Positions 9,111-17,665 of a DNA stretch of 58,981 nt are shown here, in pieces. Where the stretch lies: the NCBI GenBank assembly GCA_001799285.1, contig MGTD01000042.1, positions 1-58,981 on the forward strand, written 5' to 3'. Each line of letters begins with the position of its first letter. Position 1 is the first letter of the stretch. The notes beneath the pieces are model-generated. The model ran no database searches. It saw only the letters and a list, made by a program, of their open reading frames with translations, and was not told the origin of the DNA. This stretch comes from Deltaproteobacteria bacterium RIFOXYD12_FULL_56_24. Its GTDB lineage: Bacteria; Desulfobacterota; Desulfobulbia; Desulfobulbales; Desulfurivibrionaceae. Made by a program: the position numbers and the translations under genes.

Positions 9111-9270
9111 AAGCTGAGTTGAGCAGCTTGTCTGCGCAAACGAAACTCGATGAACTCGTAACAGCCGGAAAAGCTCACAGGCCCACCACGCTAAATCAAT
9201 CACTTACATTAATACCCGTTGTAATCGTGGCTTTTTACGATTTCAACAAACTTATACCCTCTGGGGGTAA
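9111..9270 (+). repeat. Element A, copy 2, interrupted by another insertion
   Basis: The first 37 bases of an A element occupy 9111-9147 and its last part resumes at 9248-9270. Between them lies a separate 100-bp element (9148-9247). The bases AAACT occur at both junctions (9143-9147 and 9248-9252), as expected for a target duplication made when the second element entered. Confidence 0.7.
9148..9247 (+). repeat. 100-bp element C inserted in element A
   Basis: The ends are imperfect inverted repeats: GATGAACTCGTAA at 9149-9161 and TTTTTACGATTTCAAC at 9232-9247. The insert splits an A copy and is flanked by AAACT on both sides. End-like fragments of the same motif appear near 22880-22896 (TTTTTACGAGACCATCAA) and at the ubiA stop codon (about 31156-31170). 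It has no coding capacity. Confidence 0.5.
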
Positions 9271-9391
9271 AACCCGCTGTAAGCAATGAATAAAATGGGA
9301 GCGCTATCATACTACAACAACGGGCAATCTGGCAATCGTAAGTTCCGCAAGTGATCACCGTTGGGGAAAATGCGCTGGAATTGAGAGGGCA

Positions 9392-9871
9392 CTACTTGTG
9401 ATATCCGGTCCCGGCCTTAATGGAAAAAGCCCGGTACAGCTGTTCCAGCACCAGCAGGCGCGCCATTTCGTGGGTAAAGGTCATCCGCGAGAGCGACAAC
9501 ACATAATCCGCCTTTTCGATCAGCTCCGGGGCAAGCCCGGTGGGACCGCCGATCAAAAAGACTATCTCCCGGACGCCCTGATCCTCCCAGCGGCAGAGCA
9601 GCTCAGCCAGATCTTCCGAGCTGAGCTGCCGACCTGTCGGAGCAAGGGCGACCAGCTTGACTGCCCCGCCGGAGGGCGGCAGACCAAAAAGAAGTATCTG
9701 CCCTTCCTCGTATTGTTGCCGCGCCGTATCTTCCTTGGCCGCGTTCTTCTTTTCCTTCAATACCGGCAGTTCAAACTGGACGAAACGCCTCAGCCGCCCG
9801 GCGAAATCATCGATGCCGGCGGCAAGGTACTGCTCCTTGGTTTTACCCAGGAGCGGCAAGATGATCTTCAT
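9392..9871 (-). CDS. rlmH: 23S rRNA pseudouridine-1915 N3-methyltransferase
   Basis: A 159-residue SPOUT-class methyltransferase that modifies pseudouridine 1915 in helix 69 of 23S rRNA on assembled ribosomes. The trefoil-knot region is visible as IVFLIGGPTGL (about 99-109) and the conserved C-terminus MTFTHEMARLLVLEQLYRA...YHK. The length is standard. Its start codon overlaps the stop of the upstream cysteine-cluster gene by four bases (ATGA), so the two are translationally coupled. Confidence 0.95.
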   Translation of the reverse strand: MKIILPLLGKTKEQYLAAGIDDFAGRLRRFVQFELPVLKEKKNAAKEDTARQQYEEGQILLFGLPPSGGAVKLVALAPTGRQLSSEDLAELLCRWEDQGVREIVFLIGGPTGLAPELIEKADYVLSLSRMTFTHEMARLLVLEQLYRAFSIKAGTGYHK

Positions 9872-10281
9872 CGCCTTTTCCCATATTTGCCTGTATCCTG
9901 CTGTTTGAGAAGCTCCGCCAGCCGGGAGCGGAATTCCTCATAGCCCATCTCCCCCTTAATACCGGGGCAGGATTGCCTTATGGTCTCGAAATTGTTCTGG
10001 TCGGTGAGCATGCTCGGATGCAAGGGCCACTGGCTGCAACGCCAGGGCTTGCCGGAATGCACCGTGCAGCCTTCGTTAAAAAAGATGCAATGGCCGTCCA
10101 CGATCTTCATCTGCACCACCTTGCCGGTAAGGCGCAGATATCTCTCCTGCACCTCGGCCAGGGGTAAATGCAGATAAGCGACCAGCCGGGCAAGATCCTC
10201 CGAGTCCAGAGAGACCGTGGTTTCGCCCTGGCAGCAATGGCCGCACTGCCGACACTGAAATATTTCCTGTTCCTCAACCAT
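9868..10281 (-). CDS. YkgJ-type zinc/iron cysteine-cluster protein
   Basis: A 137-residue protein with the YkgJ (CxxCxxCC-type) pattern: CRQCGHCCQG near the N-terminus, then CIFFNEGCTVHSGKPWRCSQWP about 65 residues later. The cysteines are expected to bind zinc or an iron-sulfur cluster; the cellular function of the family is not established. The ATG at 10281 has AGGTGA just upstream and is preferred over a GTG at 10290 that overlaps this ribosome site. The gene overlaps rlmH by four bases and lies 41 bases downstream of speB. Confidence 0.85.
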   Translation of the reverse strand: MVEEQEIFQCRQCGHCCQGETTVSLDSEDLARLVAYLHLPLAEVQERYLRLTGKVVQMKIVDGHCIFFNEGCTVHSGKPWRCSQWPLHPSMLTDQNNFETIRQSCPGIKGEMGYEEFRSRLAELLKQQDTGKYGKRR

Positions 10282-10322
10282 ACCAATCACCTGTTATTGA
10301 CTTATTTTCACAGCACCATACT

Positions 10323-11201
10323 TCATCCCTTTCCCGGTTGCCCTTCGCGAAAGACATACCCCAGGGTCCGGTAGATCAGCTTGGCCACGGTAAAGGCGGC
10401 ATGTTCCGCGCCGGGCCGCGGAGCCAATTCGACAAAATCCATCCCCACCAGGCGATGCTTTGCGGCAAGCGCCCGCAAGAGGTCGATGGTCTCCCGCCAG
10501 GTCAGGCCGTCCGGCTCAGGGGTGCCGGTGGCCGGGATGATCGCCGGGTCAAGCCCGTCCACATCGCAAGTGAGGTAAACAGGCCCCTTGATCCCAGCGC
10601 AGACCTGGGCGATCCAGTCCGCTTCCGCCCGGATCCGGTGCAGGAAAAATGGCCGTAGCCCCCTGGCCTTGACGAGCTCGTATTCCTCTCTCGAAAAAGA
10701 GCGGATACCGATCTGGGTAAAGGGAATGCCCAGATCATCAAGCCGCCGCATCACGCAGGCGTGGCTGTTTTCGTTGCCTTCATACTCCTGGCGCAGGTCA
10801 AGGTGAGCGTCGATCTGCACCACATGCAAGTCCGGGTATTTTGCCAGACAGGCCTTAACCGCAGGCACGGTCACGGTATGCTCGCCTCCCAGCAGCACCG
10901 GGAACATCCCCCCAGCCAGCTCCGCGGCCACGGCAGCCTGGATTTGCCGGCAGGCCTCGGCGGCGGTTATGGCCGTAAAATCCGGGCAAGGTCGGGTGGC
11001 GATGCCGAGCCGGACGGTCTCGGACAACAACTCGTCATCAAATACCTCCAGAGCCGGGGAGGCATCGATGATCGCCTGCGGCCCCAACTCGGTGCCGCCA
11101 AGCCAGCTCACCGAACTGGCCAGCGGCGCCGAGAGAATGGCAATGCGTTTTTCCAGGCCGAGATCGGCTTCTTCCCCGAGAAATTGTGAGATGTGTGTCA
11201 T
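10323..11201 (-). CDS. speB: Agmatinase
   Basis: A 292-residue ureohydrolase that hydrolyses agmatine to putrescine and urea with two manganese ions. The metal ligands are seen in GGEHTVTVPA, in DAHLDLRQEYEGN and in DVDGLDPAIIPATGTPEP. The ATG at 11201 follows AAGGAAA at proper distance; the open frame continues 39 codons upstream without a ribosome site. Arginase and formiminoglutamase are relatives, but the SHACVMRR block and the absence of a urea-cycle context favour agmatinase. No arginine decarboxylase is visible nearby. Confidence 0.88.
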   Translation of the reverse strand: MTHISQFLGEEADLGLEKRIAILSAPLASSVSWLGGTELGPQAIIDASPALEVFDDELLSETVRLGIATRPCPDFTAITAAEACRQIQAAVAAELAGGMFPVLLGGEHTVTVPAVKACLAKYPDLHVVQIDAHLDLRQEYEGNENSHACVMRRLDDLGIPFTQIGIRSFSREEYELVKARGLRPFFLHRIRAEADWIAQVCAGIKGPVYLTCDVDGLDPAIIPATGTPEPDGLTWRETIDLLRALAAKHRLVGMDFVELAPRPGAEHAAFTVAKLIYRTLGYVFREGQPGKG

Positions 11202-11248
11202 ATCTTTCCTTAAAACCCACAGACAAGCATTATAATACAACCATATAA

Positions 11249-11803
11249 TCAGGCCGAACCCACCACATCCCCAAACAAGGCGATGTCGATACCGTGCCGC
11301 TGTGCCGCCTTCTGCCATTTCAGCCTGTCCGGGGTATGGAAGATGATCTCGTCATCCGCCGGCAGGGTGAGCCAGCCGTCCACGGTGAGCTCTGCTTCCA
11401 GTTGCCCTGCCCCCCAACCGGAATAGCCCAGGGCCACCAGCAGATTTTCCGGACCATGCCCGGCGGCGAGATCATAAAGCAACTGCGGATCGCTCGTCAA
11501 ATGAACGCTTTTGCTCACCTCAAAAAAATTCTCTGCTCTGTATTCGGAGCTGTAGAGAAAAAAAGCGTTTGCCGCTTCCACCGGCCCTCCCATGTACAAT
11601 GGCGACAACTGGCGTGGCGGCACCGGGATCTTGACGCTTTTAAATACATCCTCCAGGCTGATCTCGGTCATGGGCTCATTCACCACCAGCCCCATGGCTC
11701 CCTCGTCATTGTGGGCGCAAAGATAGATAACCTTACCGGCGAAGCGGGGGTCCGGCATCTTGGGGGTGGCAATAAGGAAATAGCCTTGCAGGGTTTCGAT
11801 CAT
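11249..11803 (-). CDS. YqgE/AlgH family protein
   Basis: A 184-residue protein of the UPF0301/AlgH family. Conserved blocks are GYFLIATPKMPDPRFAGKVIYLCAHNDEGAMGLVVN at the N-terminus and LGYSGWGAGQLEAEL near residue 130. Homologues are called AlgH in Pseudomonas, where they were linked to alginate control, but the molecular function is unknown. There is no signal peptide or membrane segment. It lies 47 bases upstream of speB on the same strand and could head the run of genes that follows. Confidence 0.88.
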   Translation of the reverse strand: MIETLQGYFLIATPKMPDPRFAGKVIYLCAHNDEGAMGLVVNEPMTEISLEDVFKSVKIPVPPRQLSPLYMGGPVEAANAFFLYSSEYRAENFFEVSKSVHLTSDPQLLYDLAAGHGPENLLVALGYSGWGAGQLEAELTVDGWLTLPADDEIIFHTPDRLKWQKAAQRHGIDIALFGDVVGSA

Positions 11804-11883
11804 CCGGGTTAGAGCCCCATGTTTATGTTCCGGGTCGTTGACGGTTATCGCTTTAAAATTGCCATGTTAGGATGGGCACAACT

Positions 11884-11937
11884 TGCACCCAGAGGGTATA
11901 AGTTTCATTTGAGCAGGCAAGCTGCTCAACTCAGCTT
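11884..11937 (-). repeat. Element A, copy 3
   Basis: A complete 54-bp copy in reverse orientation, in the 305-base gap between the divergent algH and glgB genes. The rest of that gap shows no gene. A weak promoter-like TTGGAG...TAGTAT pair at 12010-12040 has a 19-base spacer and could serve glgB. Confidence 0.85.
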
Positions 11938-12108
11938 TAGCATTTGTCCATCCTGTCAGTCAAGAAATCCTGCACAGACAACAAATTTAGCCTCCACCCA
12001 GGAAAAGAGTTGGAGTTTCCCAACCGATCCGTGCTAGTATTTTATATCTCAGCTTTTGCAAAAGTAGCAAAGCCCCCAACAACCCATACCAGATAGAAAC
12101 CGTGACCT

Positions 12109-14304
12109 ATGACCACTGATATAAATTCCGAAATCAATCGGATTATTGCCTCCGAACACCACGATCCTTTTCAGGTTTTAGGCTTCCACTTTCTGAACCA
12201 CGATGCCGCCTCTGCGGTGATCAGAACCTTTCAGCCCAACGCCAACGCATGCTGGCTTATAGCCAACGGGGAAAAAAAGGAGATGTACAAGACAAGACCG
12301 GAAGGCTTTTTCGAGATTGTTATTGCCGATTGCAGCAAGCCTTTCCCCTATGAGTACGAAGCATCCTTTTACGACGAAAACCGCCATGTCTTCAAAGATC
12401 CGTACCGTTTCCTGCCCCAGATGTCCGAGTATGACCGCTATCTCTTCAACAACGGTACGAACTACGAAATTTATAATTCCCTTGGCGCCCAGCTGGTCAC
12501 GATTGACGGCATCAGCGGCACCATCTTCCGCGTCTGGGCGCCGAGCGCCAAGAGGGTCAGCATCCTGGGCAACTTCAATTACTGGGACGGCAGGGTCCAT
12601 CAGATGCGGGTTTTGGGCCAGTCCGGCATCTGGGAGCTGTTTCTCCCGGACATCGGTCAGGGCGAGCCATACAAGTTCGAAATCAAAACCCAGCAAGACG
12701 CACTGCTCGAAAAGGCGGACCCCTTCCAGTTTTTTGCCGAGATCCGGCCCAAAACCGCCTCGATTGTCTGGGGGCTGAATGGCTATGCCTGGAATGACAA
12801 TGCTTGGCTTAAGGCACGAAAAGAGCGAAAAAGCCATGAGCAGCCCATGTCCACCTACGAGGTCCACCTGGGCTCCTGGCGGCGCGACCCGGCAGATCCC
12901 CCGCGAATGCTCTCCTATCAGGAGCTTGCCGGCGCCCTGATCCCCTATGTCAAGGAAATGGGCTTCACCCACATCGAGCTGATGCCGATCATGGAGCATC
13001 CCCTTGATGAGTCCTGGGGATATCAGGTTACCGGCTATTACGCGGCGACCAGCCGCCACGGCTCGCCCCAGGATTTCATGTACTTCGTGGACCAGTGCCA
13101 TCAGCACGGGATCGGGGTTATCCTCGACTGGGTGCCCTCCCATTTCCCCTCCGACGGCCACGGCTTAAGCCGCTTCGACGGCACCGCCCTCTACGAGCAC
13201 GAAGACCCGAGGCAGGGTGCACACCCCGAGTGGGGCACCCTGATCTTCAATTACGGCCGCAAGGAGGTGCAGAACTTCCTCATTGCCAACGCCCTCTTCT
13301 GGATGGACAAGTTCCACCTCGACGGCCTGCGGGTCGATGCGGTGGCCTCCATGCTCTACCTCGACTATGCCCGCCACGAAGGGGACTGGCTACCGAACAT
13401 TTACGGCGGCAAGGAAAACATCGAGGCCATTGAGTTCATCAAACACATGAACGCCATCATCTACAGCCGCTATCCCGACATCCAGATGATCGCCGAGGAA
13501 TCGACCAGCTTCTACGGTGTCTCAAAGCCCCTGGACTGGGGCGGTCTGGGCTTTGGCTACAAATGGAACATGGGCTGGATGAATGACATCCTGGGCTATT
13601 TCAGCAAGGAGCCGCTCTTCCGCAAATACCATCACAACGCCCTCACCTTTTCCCTGCTCTACGCCTTCACCGAAAACTTTATCCTGCCCATGTCCCACGA
13701 CGAAGTGGTACACGGCAAGCGCTCTCTGCTCTTCAAGATGCCCGGCGATATGTGGCAGAAATTCGCCAACCTGCGGTTGCTTTTCTTTTTTCTCTGGACC
13801 CATCCGGGCAAAAAACTCCTCTTCATGGGAGGTGAATTCGGCCAGATCTCCGAGTGGTACTGCAAGGTAAGCCTTGACTGGCATCTCACCGAACAAGACA
13901 CCCTGCACAAGCAGCTGCAGAAATTCGTCCGGCAGTTGAACGCGGTCTACAAGGATAGCCGCCCCCTCTGGGAGATTGATTTCTCCTACGACGGCTTCCG
14001 GTGGCTGGATTTCAAGGATGTGGACAACAGCATCGTCGTATTCTGCCGCCAGGGCAAAGACCCCAAGGACCATGTGGTCTGCCTGCTAAACTTCACCCCC
14101 CAGGTCCTGCACGACTACAAACTCGGAGTGCCGGCCCCGGGCTGGTATCAGGAAATCCTCTCCAGCGATAGCGCCGAGTTCGGGGGGAGCAATGTGTTCA
14201 ACCCGGACCGCAAGCAGACCATTGCCGAGCCTTTCGGCGAGGCACCCTGCCACATCCTGGTTTCGGTTCCGCCCCTTGGCGGCATCCTGGTAAAACCTGT
14301 GTAA
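12109..14304 (+). CDS. glgB: 1,4-alpha-glucan branching enzyme
   Basis: A 731-residue GH13 enzyme that makes alpha-1,6 branches in glycogen. An N-terminal carbohydrate-binding (CBM48) region, with FRVWAPSAKRVSILGNFNYWDG near residues 138-161, precedes the catalytic barrel. GH13 motifs are visible: DWVPSHFP, GLRVDAVASMLYLDY (nucleophile Asp), AEEST (acid/base Glu) and PMSHDEVVHGKRSL. Full length. There is no strong ribosome site before the ATG. No other glycogen genes are in the window. The TAA stop (14302-14304) lies within the terminal GTAAC of a repeat that starts at 14301, so the native C-terminus may have been altered slightly. Confidence 0.96.
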   Translation: MTTDINSEINRIIASEHHDPFQVLGFHFLNHDAASAVIRTFQPNANACWLIANGEKKEMYKTRPEGFFEIVIADCSKPFPYEYEASFYDENRHVFKDPYRFLPQMSEYDRYLFNNGTNYEIYNSLGAQLVTIDGISGTIFRVWAPSAKRVSILGNFNYWDGRVHQMRVLGQSGIWELFLPDIGQGEPYKFEIKTQQDALLEKADPFQFFAEIRPKTASIVWGLNGYAWNDNAWLKARKERKSHEQPMSTYEVHLGSWRRDPADPPRMLSYQELAGALIPYVKEMGFTHIELMPIMEHPLDESWGYQVTGYYAATSRHGSPQDFMYFVDQCHQHGIGVILDWVPSHFPSDGHGLSRFDGTALYEHEDPRQGAHPEWGTLIFNYGRKEVQNFLIANALFWMDKFHLDGLRVDAVASMLYLDYARHEGDWLPNIYGGKENIEAIEFIKHMNAIIYSRYPDIQMIAEESTSFYGVSKPLDWGGLGFGYKWNMGWMNDILGYFSKEPLFRKYHHNALTFSLLYAFTENFILPMSHDEVVHGKRSLLFKMPGDMWQKFANLRLLFFFLWTHPGKKLLFMGGEFGQISEWYCKVSLDWHLTEQDTLHKQLQKFVRQLNAVYKDSRPLWEIDFSYDGFRWLDFKDVDNSIVVFCRQGKDPKDHVVCLLNFTPQVLHDYKLGVPAPGWYQEILSSDSAEFGGSNVFNPDRKQTIAEPFGEAPCHILVSVPPLGGILVKPV

Positions 14305-14407
14305 CTTGTTCAGCAGCACCACATCTGCTTTGTCATCGGCCTGCCTGTGTGCAATAGCACACTTCGCAAATCTCTTCCTAGCATCTGCGGCACTGCTGAA
14401 CAGTTAC
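14301..14407 (+). repeat. GTAAC...GTTAC element M, hairpin core (glgB 3' end)
   Basis: A 107-base imperfect palindrome. Its arms are GTAACTTGTTCAGCAG and CTGCTGAACAGTTAC, with further pairing inward (GCACCACATCTGC with GCATCTGCGGC). It matches the cores of the other M copies at 25.9, 30.9 and 33.4 kb. The stem could also act as a factor-independent or Rho-assisted 3' end for glgB. The roughly 45-base linker found in complete copies may be present in decayed form to its right. Confidence 0.8.
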
Positions 14408-14468
14408 ATTCCGTGATTCTCGTTTTTTATCGGCAAATTGCAACCCGAGGGAAAAAAGGAAGGGAGAG

Positions 14469-14660
14469 ATGACCGGTGACCGCAGACTGCCGACCGGCAG
14501 CGACAAGGTGAAAAAGGCTCTATGCTGGATGGGCGGGGAGCTGCTCAATAATCCGCGAAAAAAACGAGCCACGGTGATCCGGGAAGCGGAGATTCGCTTT
14601 GATCTGTCTCCGGCGGAATGTGAATTTCTCTCAAAAAACTTTGCTGAATCAGCCCCCTGA
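14469..14660 (+). CDS. Small conserved-looking hypothetical protein
   Basis: A 63-residue, lysine- and arginine-rich protein with ATG preceded by GAAGGGAGAG, a good ribosome site. It reads KKALCWMGGELLNNPRKKR in the middle and ends with an acidic helix-like AECEFLSKNFAE. I do not recognise the family. The strong ribosome site and the codon pattern support it as real. It converges with the glycosyltransferase gene at 14681, ending 20 bases from its stop. Confidence 0.55.
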   Translation: MTGDRRLPTGSDKVKKALCWMGGELLNNPRKKRATVIREAEIRFDLSPAECEFLSKNFAESAP

Positions 14661-14680
14661 CCTTTCTGCCGCCGCTTCGT

Positions 14681-15763
14681 TTATCCCCGAGCTGCAAACC
14701 ATTTCTGGTAACTGCCTGCCAGTTCCGGCCAGGAAAAACGGCTGGTCAAGGTGCGGGCCTCCTGTAATCCCAGCCGTCTCGCCTCCATGGCCGCCCTCAG
14801 TTTCCGGGCAAAAGCAGCATCCTCGTAGCGGAAAGCCGGGGCAAAAAGCTCCCGATACGAGAGCCGATCCGGCACCAGGGGCTGACAGCCGCCGCGCACT
14901 GCTTCAATAACCGCCATCCCGTAAAACTCGTGCCGGGCGGTGGAAACGACGATATCCCCCTGGCAGAGCAACCTACAATACTCCTGCCGGTCCGACACGT
15001 AGCCAAAATGGACGATATGCCGGGCAAGCCTCTTAGCTGCCTGGGCAAAAATCGGCGGCTGACTCCTGAATGATTGCCCCAGCACGATCAAACGAAAGGG
15101 AACCCCTTGCTCTGCAAGGTCGTACAGGGTGTTGAAGAATAGTTCTGGATTCTTGTCGTACTCCCAGCGGTGGTTCCAGACCAGAACCGGGGCGAGTCCA
15201 GCCTGCCTCTCATCATGGCAGGGATCAATTTCGCTGAAATCCAGGCCTGGGTGGAGGATAATCGCCTTGGCGCGGATCGCCTCCTCATAACCTGGCAAAG
15301 ACATGTCCGGCATCTTCGCCAGCAGTTCCCGACAGCCCGCCAGAAAAGAATCCAAGTTATATTGTGAGTTGAAGGCCAGCCCGTCCGAGGCCAAAGCCGT
15401 GGTGAGATTGGTCAGGCCGAAATGCACATCCCGTGCCTCAGACAGCTGCACCGGGTAGGCAAACTGGTTTTCGTGGAAATAGGTCAGAAAAGGGAGGTTG
15501 CGCAAGTTTGCCGGCAACAGGCCGCGCAGGGCGGCGACATCGACCAGGGAGGAGCAGAGAATCCGGTCGTAGCTCTTGGCCTTAAACTGCGGATCACTCT
15601 GCAAAACCCCGGCAAAATGCGGGGCCGCAAGGCGCATCCGCCATTTCCAGCTGTGGGCTGGCAGGGTCAACAGGTCAAAGGCATAGGGAAGCTGCCGGAT
15701 CAGCCCGGCCAGAAACGCCTTATGCGAACCGCCGTAATAGGGTTCAAGAACAAGGATGTTCAT
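14681..15763 (-). CDS. tRNA-queuosine alpha-mannosyltransferase-like glycosyltransferase
   Basis: A 360-residue GT-B glycosyltransferase. The N-terminus (MNILVLEPYYGGSHKAFL, then HSWKWRMRLAAPHFA about 35 residues later) is diagnostic of the DUF3524/GTDC1 group, whose human member (QTMAN) mannosylates queuosine in tRNA-Asp. The C-terminal half holds the nucleotide-sugar region (WNHRWEYDKNPELFF, then VSTARHEFYGMAVIEAVRGG with the glutamate typical of GT4-like enzymes). Activity on bacterial tRNA is inferred from homology only. It is the last gene of the minus-strand ispH-ftsY-djlA run, 17 bases after the J-domain gene. Confidence 0.75.
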   Translation of the reverse strand: MNILVLEPYYGGSHKAFLAGLIRQLPYAFDLLTLPAHSWKWRMRLAAPHFAGVLQSDPQFKAKSYDRILCSSLVDVAALRGLLPANLRNLPFLTYFHENQFAYPVQLSEARDVHFGLTNLTTALASDGLAFNSQYNLDSFLAGCRELLAKMPDMSLPGYEEAIRAKAIILHPGLDFSEIDPCHDERQAGLAPVLVWNHRWEYDKNPELFFNTLYDLAEQGVPFRLIVLGQSFRSQPPIFAQAAKRLARHIVHFGYVSDRQEYCRLLCQGDIVVSTARHEFYGMAVIEAVRGGCQPLVPDRLSYRELFAPAFRYEDAAFARKLRAAMEARRLGLQEARTLTSRFSWPELAGSYQKWFAARG

Positions 15764-15779
15764 GGCAGCCCCGCCCTGC

Positions 15780-16613
15780 TCAAACAGTCTTTAGATGCTG
15801 GTAGGCCTCATTCAGCTCCTTCATCTTCTCCTCGGCCACCCGCCGGAACTCCTCGCCCAGATGCGTTACCTTGTCTGGATGATACTGCATGCTCAGCTTC
15901 CGGTAGGCACTTTTGATCTCCTCTGCCGAGGCCCCCGGCGCCAAGCCGAGGATTTCATAATACTGGGTTTCGCTCCGTCCCTGGCCGGGAAAGGTGCGAC
16001 CATGGCCGGCGCCGACATATTTGCTCCGAATGGCATGATGGTCATAGGCGGTAATCCCGAGAAAATCGGCAATGGTCTGCACCATGGCCAGCTCCTGGGC
16101 GGAGACCTGGGCATTGGTGTAGAGCACCTGATAGATGAGCTCCACCAGAATCAGCCGGGGCTCATAGGCAAACCGGCCCTTGAATTCGGCGAGCAGGGCA
16201 TCGAGGGAGGCCTGGGAGGCAAGGGCCTCCTTGATCAAATCGCGCACCCAGTAGATCTGGCTCTGGTTGTAGCGAAGATGAACCCGAAAGAAATTTTCGA
16301 TGGGGGCAAGCTCGGCCTTGGTGACGACCCCGTCCACCTGGGCAATGCGGATCAGGATATTGACCAGCAGAAAAACGAACTGGTTGTGGCTTTCCGTCTG
16401 CGATTGCTCGTAGCGGCTCGCCATTCGCCGGATATACTGGGAAAATCCCCATATCCCGACAAAGACCAGAAGGACCAGAAATACCCCGCTGAAAAAGAGA
16501 AAGCCCAGCACTTCAAAAAGGAGAGGGGCGCCGCCCAAGGCCAGAAGAAGCAAAATAACAACCAGTAAACACCCGCCACAGCCGGGCGGCTTATGCTGAC
16601 GATAGACGATCAT
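15780..16613 (-). CDS. DjlA-like membrane-anchored TerB/J-domain co-chaperone
   Basis: A 277-residue protein. Residues about 14-55 form one or two hydrophobic segments ([17 protein letters not shown], then [14 protein letters not shown]). Residues about 75-205 resemble a TerB-like helical domain ([17 protein letters not shown]). Residues about 215-277 are a J domain with [21 protein letters not shown] (HPD motif) and a closing helix. This order matches DjlA, which recruits DnaK to the inner membrane. The ATG overlaps the ftsY stop by four bases, so the gene is coupled to the SRP receptor gene. Confidence 0.85.
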   Translation of the reverse strand: MIVYRQHKPPGCGGCLLVVILLLLALGGAPLLFEVLGFLFFSGVFLVLLVFVGIWGFSQYIRRMASRYEQSQTESHNQFVFLLVNILIRIAQVDGVVTKAELAPIENFFRVHLRYNQSQIYWVRDLIKEALASQASLDALLAEFKGRFAYEPRLILVELIYQVLYTNAQVSAQELAMVQTIADFLGITAYDHHAIRSKYVGAGHGRTFPGQGRSETQYYEILGLAPGASAEEIKSAYRKLSMQYHPDKVTHLGEEFRRVAEEKMKELNEAYQHLKTV

Positions 16614-17653
16614 TCCCTTTCCGCCTCACCCTCGGCAAACAGTGCCTCGACAAACTCGTTTGGCTCAAAATCGCGCAGATCTTCCATCTGTTCCCCGATG
16701 CCGATGAAACGAAGGGGAATATTGAACTCGTGGCAGATATTGATCACAATACCCCCCTTGGCCGTGCCGTCAAGCTTGGTCAGGGCCAGACCGGTAACCT
16801 CCACGGCCTCATTGAACAGGCGGACCTGGGAAATGGCGTTCTGGCCGGTGGTGGCGTCAAGCACCAGCAGGATTTCATGGGGTGCGCCGGGGATCTTTTT
16901 ATCCATGACCCGCTTGATTTTTTTCAGCTCTTCCATGAGGTTGACCTTGGTGTGCAAGCGGCCCGCCGTGTCCACCAGCACCACATCAAAATTTCGCGGC
17001 CGGGCATAATCCAGGGCATCATACACCACGGAGGAAGGGTCAGCACCTGCCTGCTGGGCCACAACCTCCACCCCGACCCGCTGGCCCCAGATCTGCAGCT
17101 GTTCGCTGGCCGCGGCCCGGAAAGTGTCGGCGGCCACCAGCAAAACCTTCTGCCCGGCCTGGGTGAACTTGTGGGCCAGTTTGCCGATAGTCGTGGTCTT
17201 GCCCACCCCATTGACCCCCAGCACCATGATGACAAAAGGGCCATGCAACGGCATGACCCGATCCGCCGGCTGGTCCGCCCTGCGCAGATAGCCGAGGATC
17301 ATCTCTTTGAGAGCCTCTTTGAGGGCCAGGGCATCGCCCAGGGCATCGCGCTTGACCTGCTCCCGGGTTTTCTCAAGCAGCTCCTGTGTTGTAGCGGCGC
17401 CGATATCGGCCATGATCAGAATCTCTTCAAGCTCATCCAGAAGTTCGGCGTCAATCTTCCTTTTGCCGAGGAAAAGAGCGTCAAGCTGATGAACAAAGGT
17501 TTTCCTCGTGCGGGACAACCCTTTCTTGAGCCGCGAAAAAAACCTGGGTTCCTCGCTAGCCTGCTGCTGGATCTGGACCGCTGATGATTCAGTGCCCTGC
17601 CCCTGCCGATGCTCCTGCGCACCTCCAAGTTTCTTCTTAAACCAGCTCAGCAT
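16610..17653 (-). CDS. ftsY: Signal recognition particle receptor FtsY
   Basis: A 347-residue SRP GTPase that docks ribosome-SRP complexes at the membrane. A short charged N-terminal segment replaces the long A domain of E. coli. The N domain (about 45-125) is followed by the G domain with [15 protein letters not shown] (146-160), [17 protein letters not shown] and [10 protein letters not shown]. The N-terminal [11 protein letters not shown] could bind membrane as an amphipathic helix. It lies 12 bases downstream of ispH and overlaps the J-domain gene by four bases. Confidence 0.96.
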   Translation of the reverse strand: MLSWFKKKLGGAQEHRQGQGTESSAVQIQQQASEEPRFFSRLKKGLSRTRKTFVHQLDALFLGKRKIDAELLDELEEILIMADIGAATTQELLEKTREQVKRDALGDALALKEALKEMILGYLRRADQPADRVMPLHGPFVIMVLGVNGVGKTTTIGKLAHKFTQAGQKVLLVAADTFRAAASEQLQIWGQRVGVEVVAQQAGADPSSVVYDALDYARPRNFDVVLVDTAGRLHTKVNLMEELKKIKRVMDKKIPGAPHEILLVLDATTGQNAISQVRLFNEAVEVTGLALTKLDGTAKGGIVINICHEFNIPLRFIGIGEQMEDLRDFEPNEFVEALFAEGEAERE

Positions 17654-17665
17654 TCTTCCTTCTCC

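Noticed and set aside
9038-9289. An 83-codon open frame upstream of rsfS
   Set aside because: It is formed by two tandem A elements whose stop-free frame continues into element C. No ribosome site suggests translation as a gene.
12178-13161. A 327-codon frame antisense to glgB
   Set aside because: The glgB frame has unmistakable GH13 motifs across the same bases, so this is a shadow.
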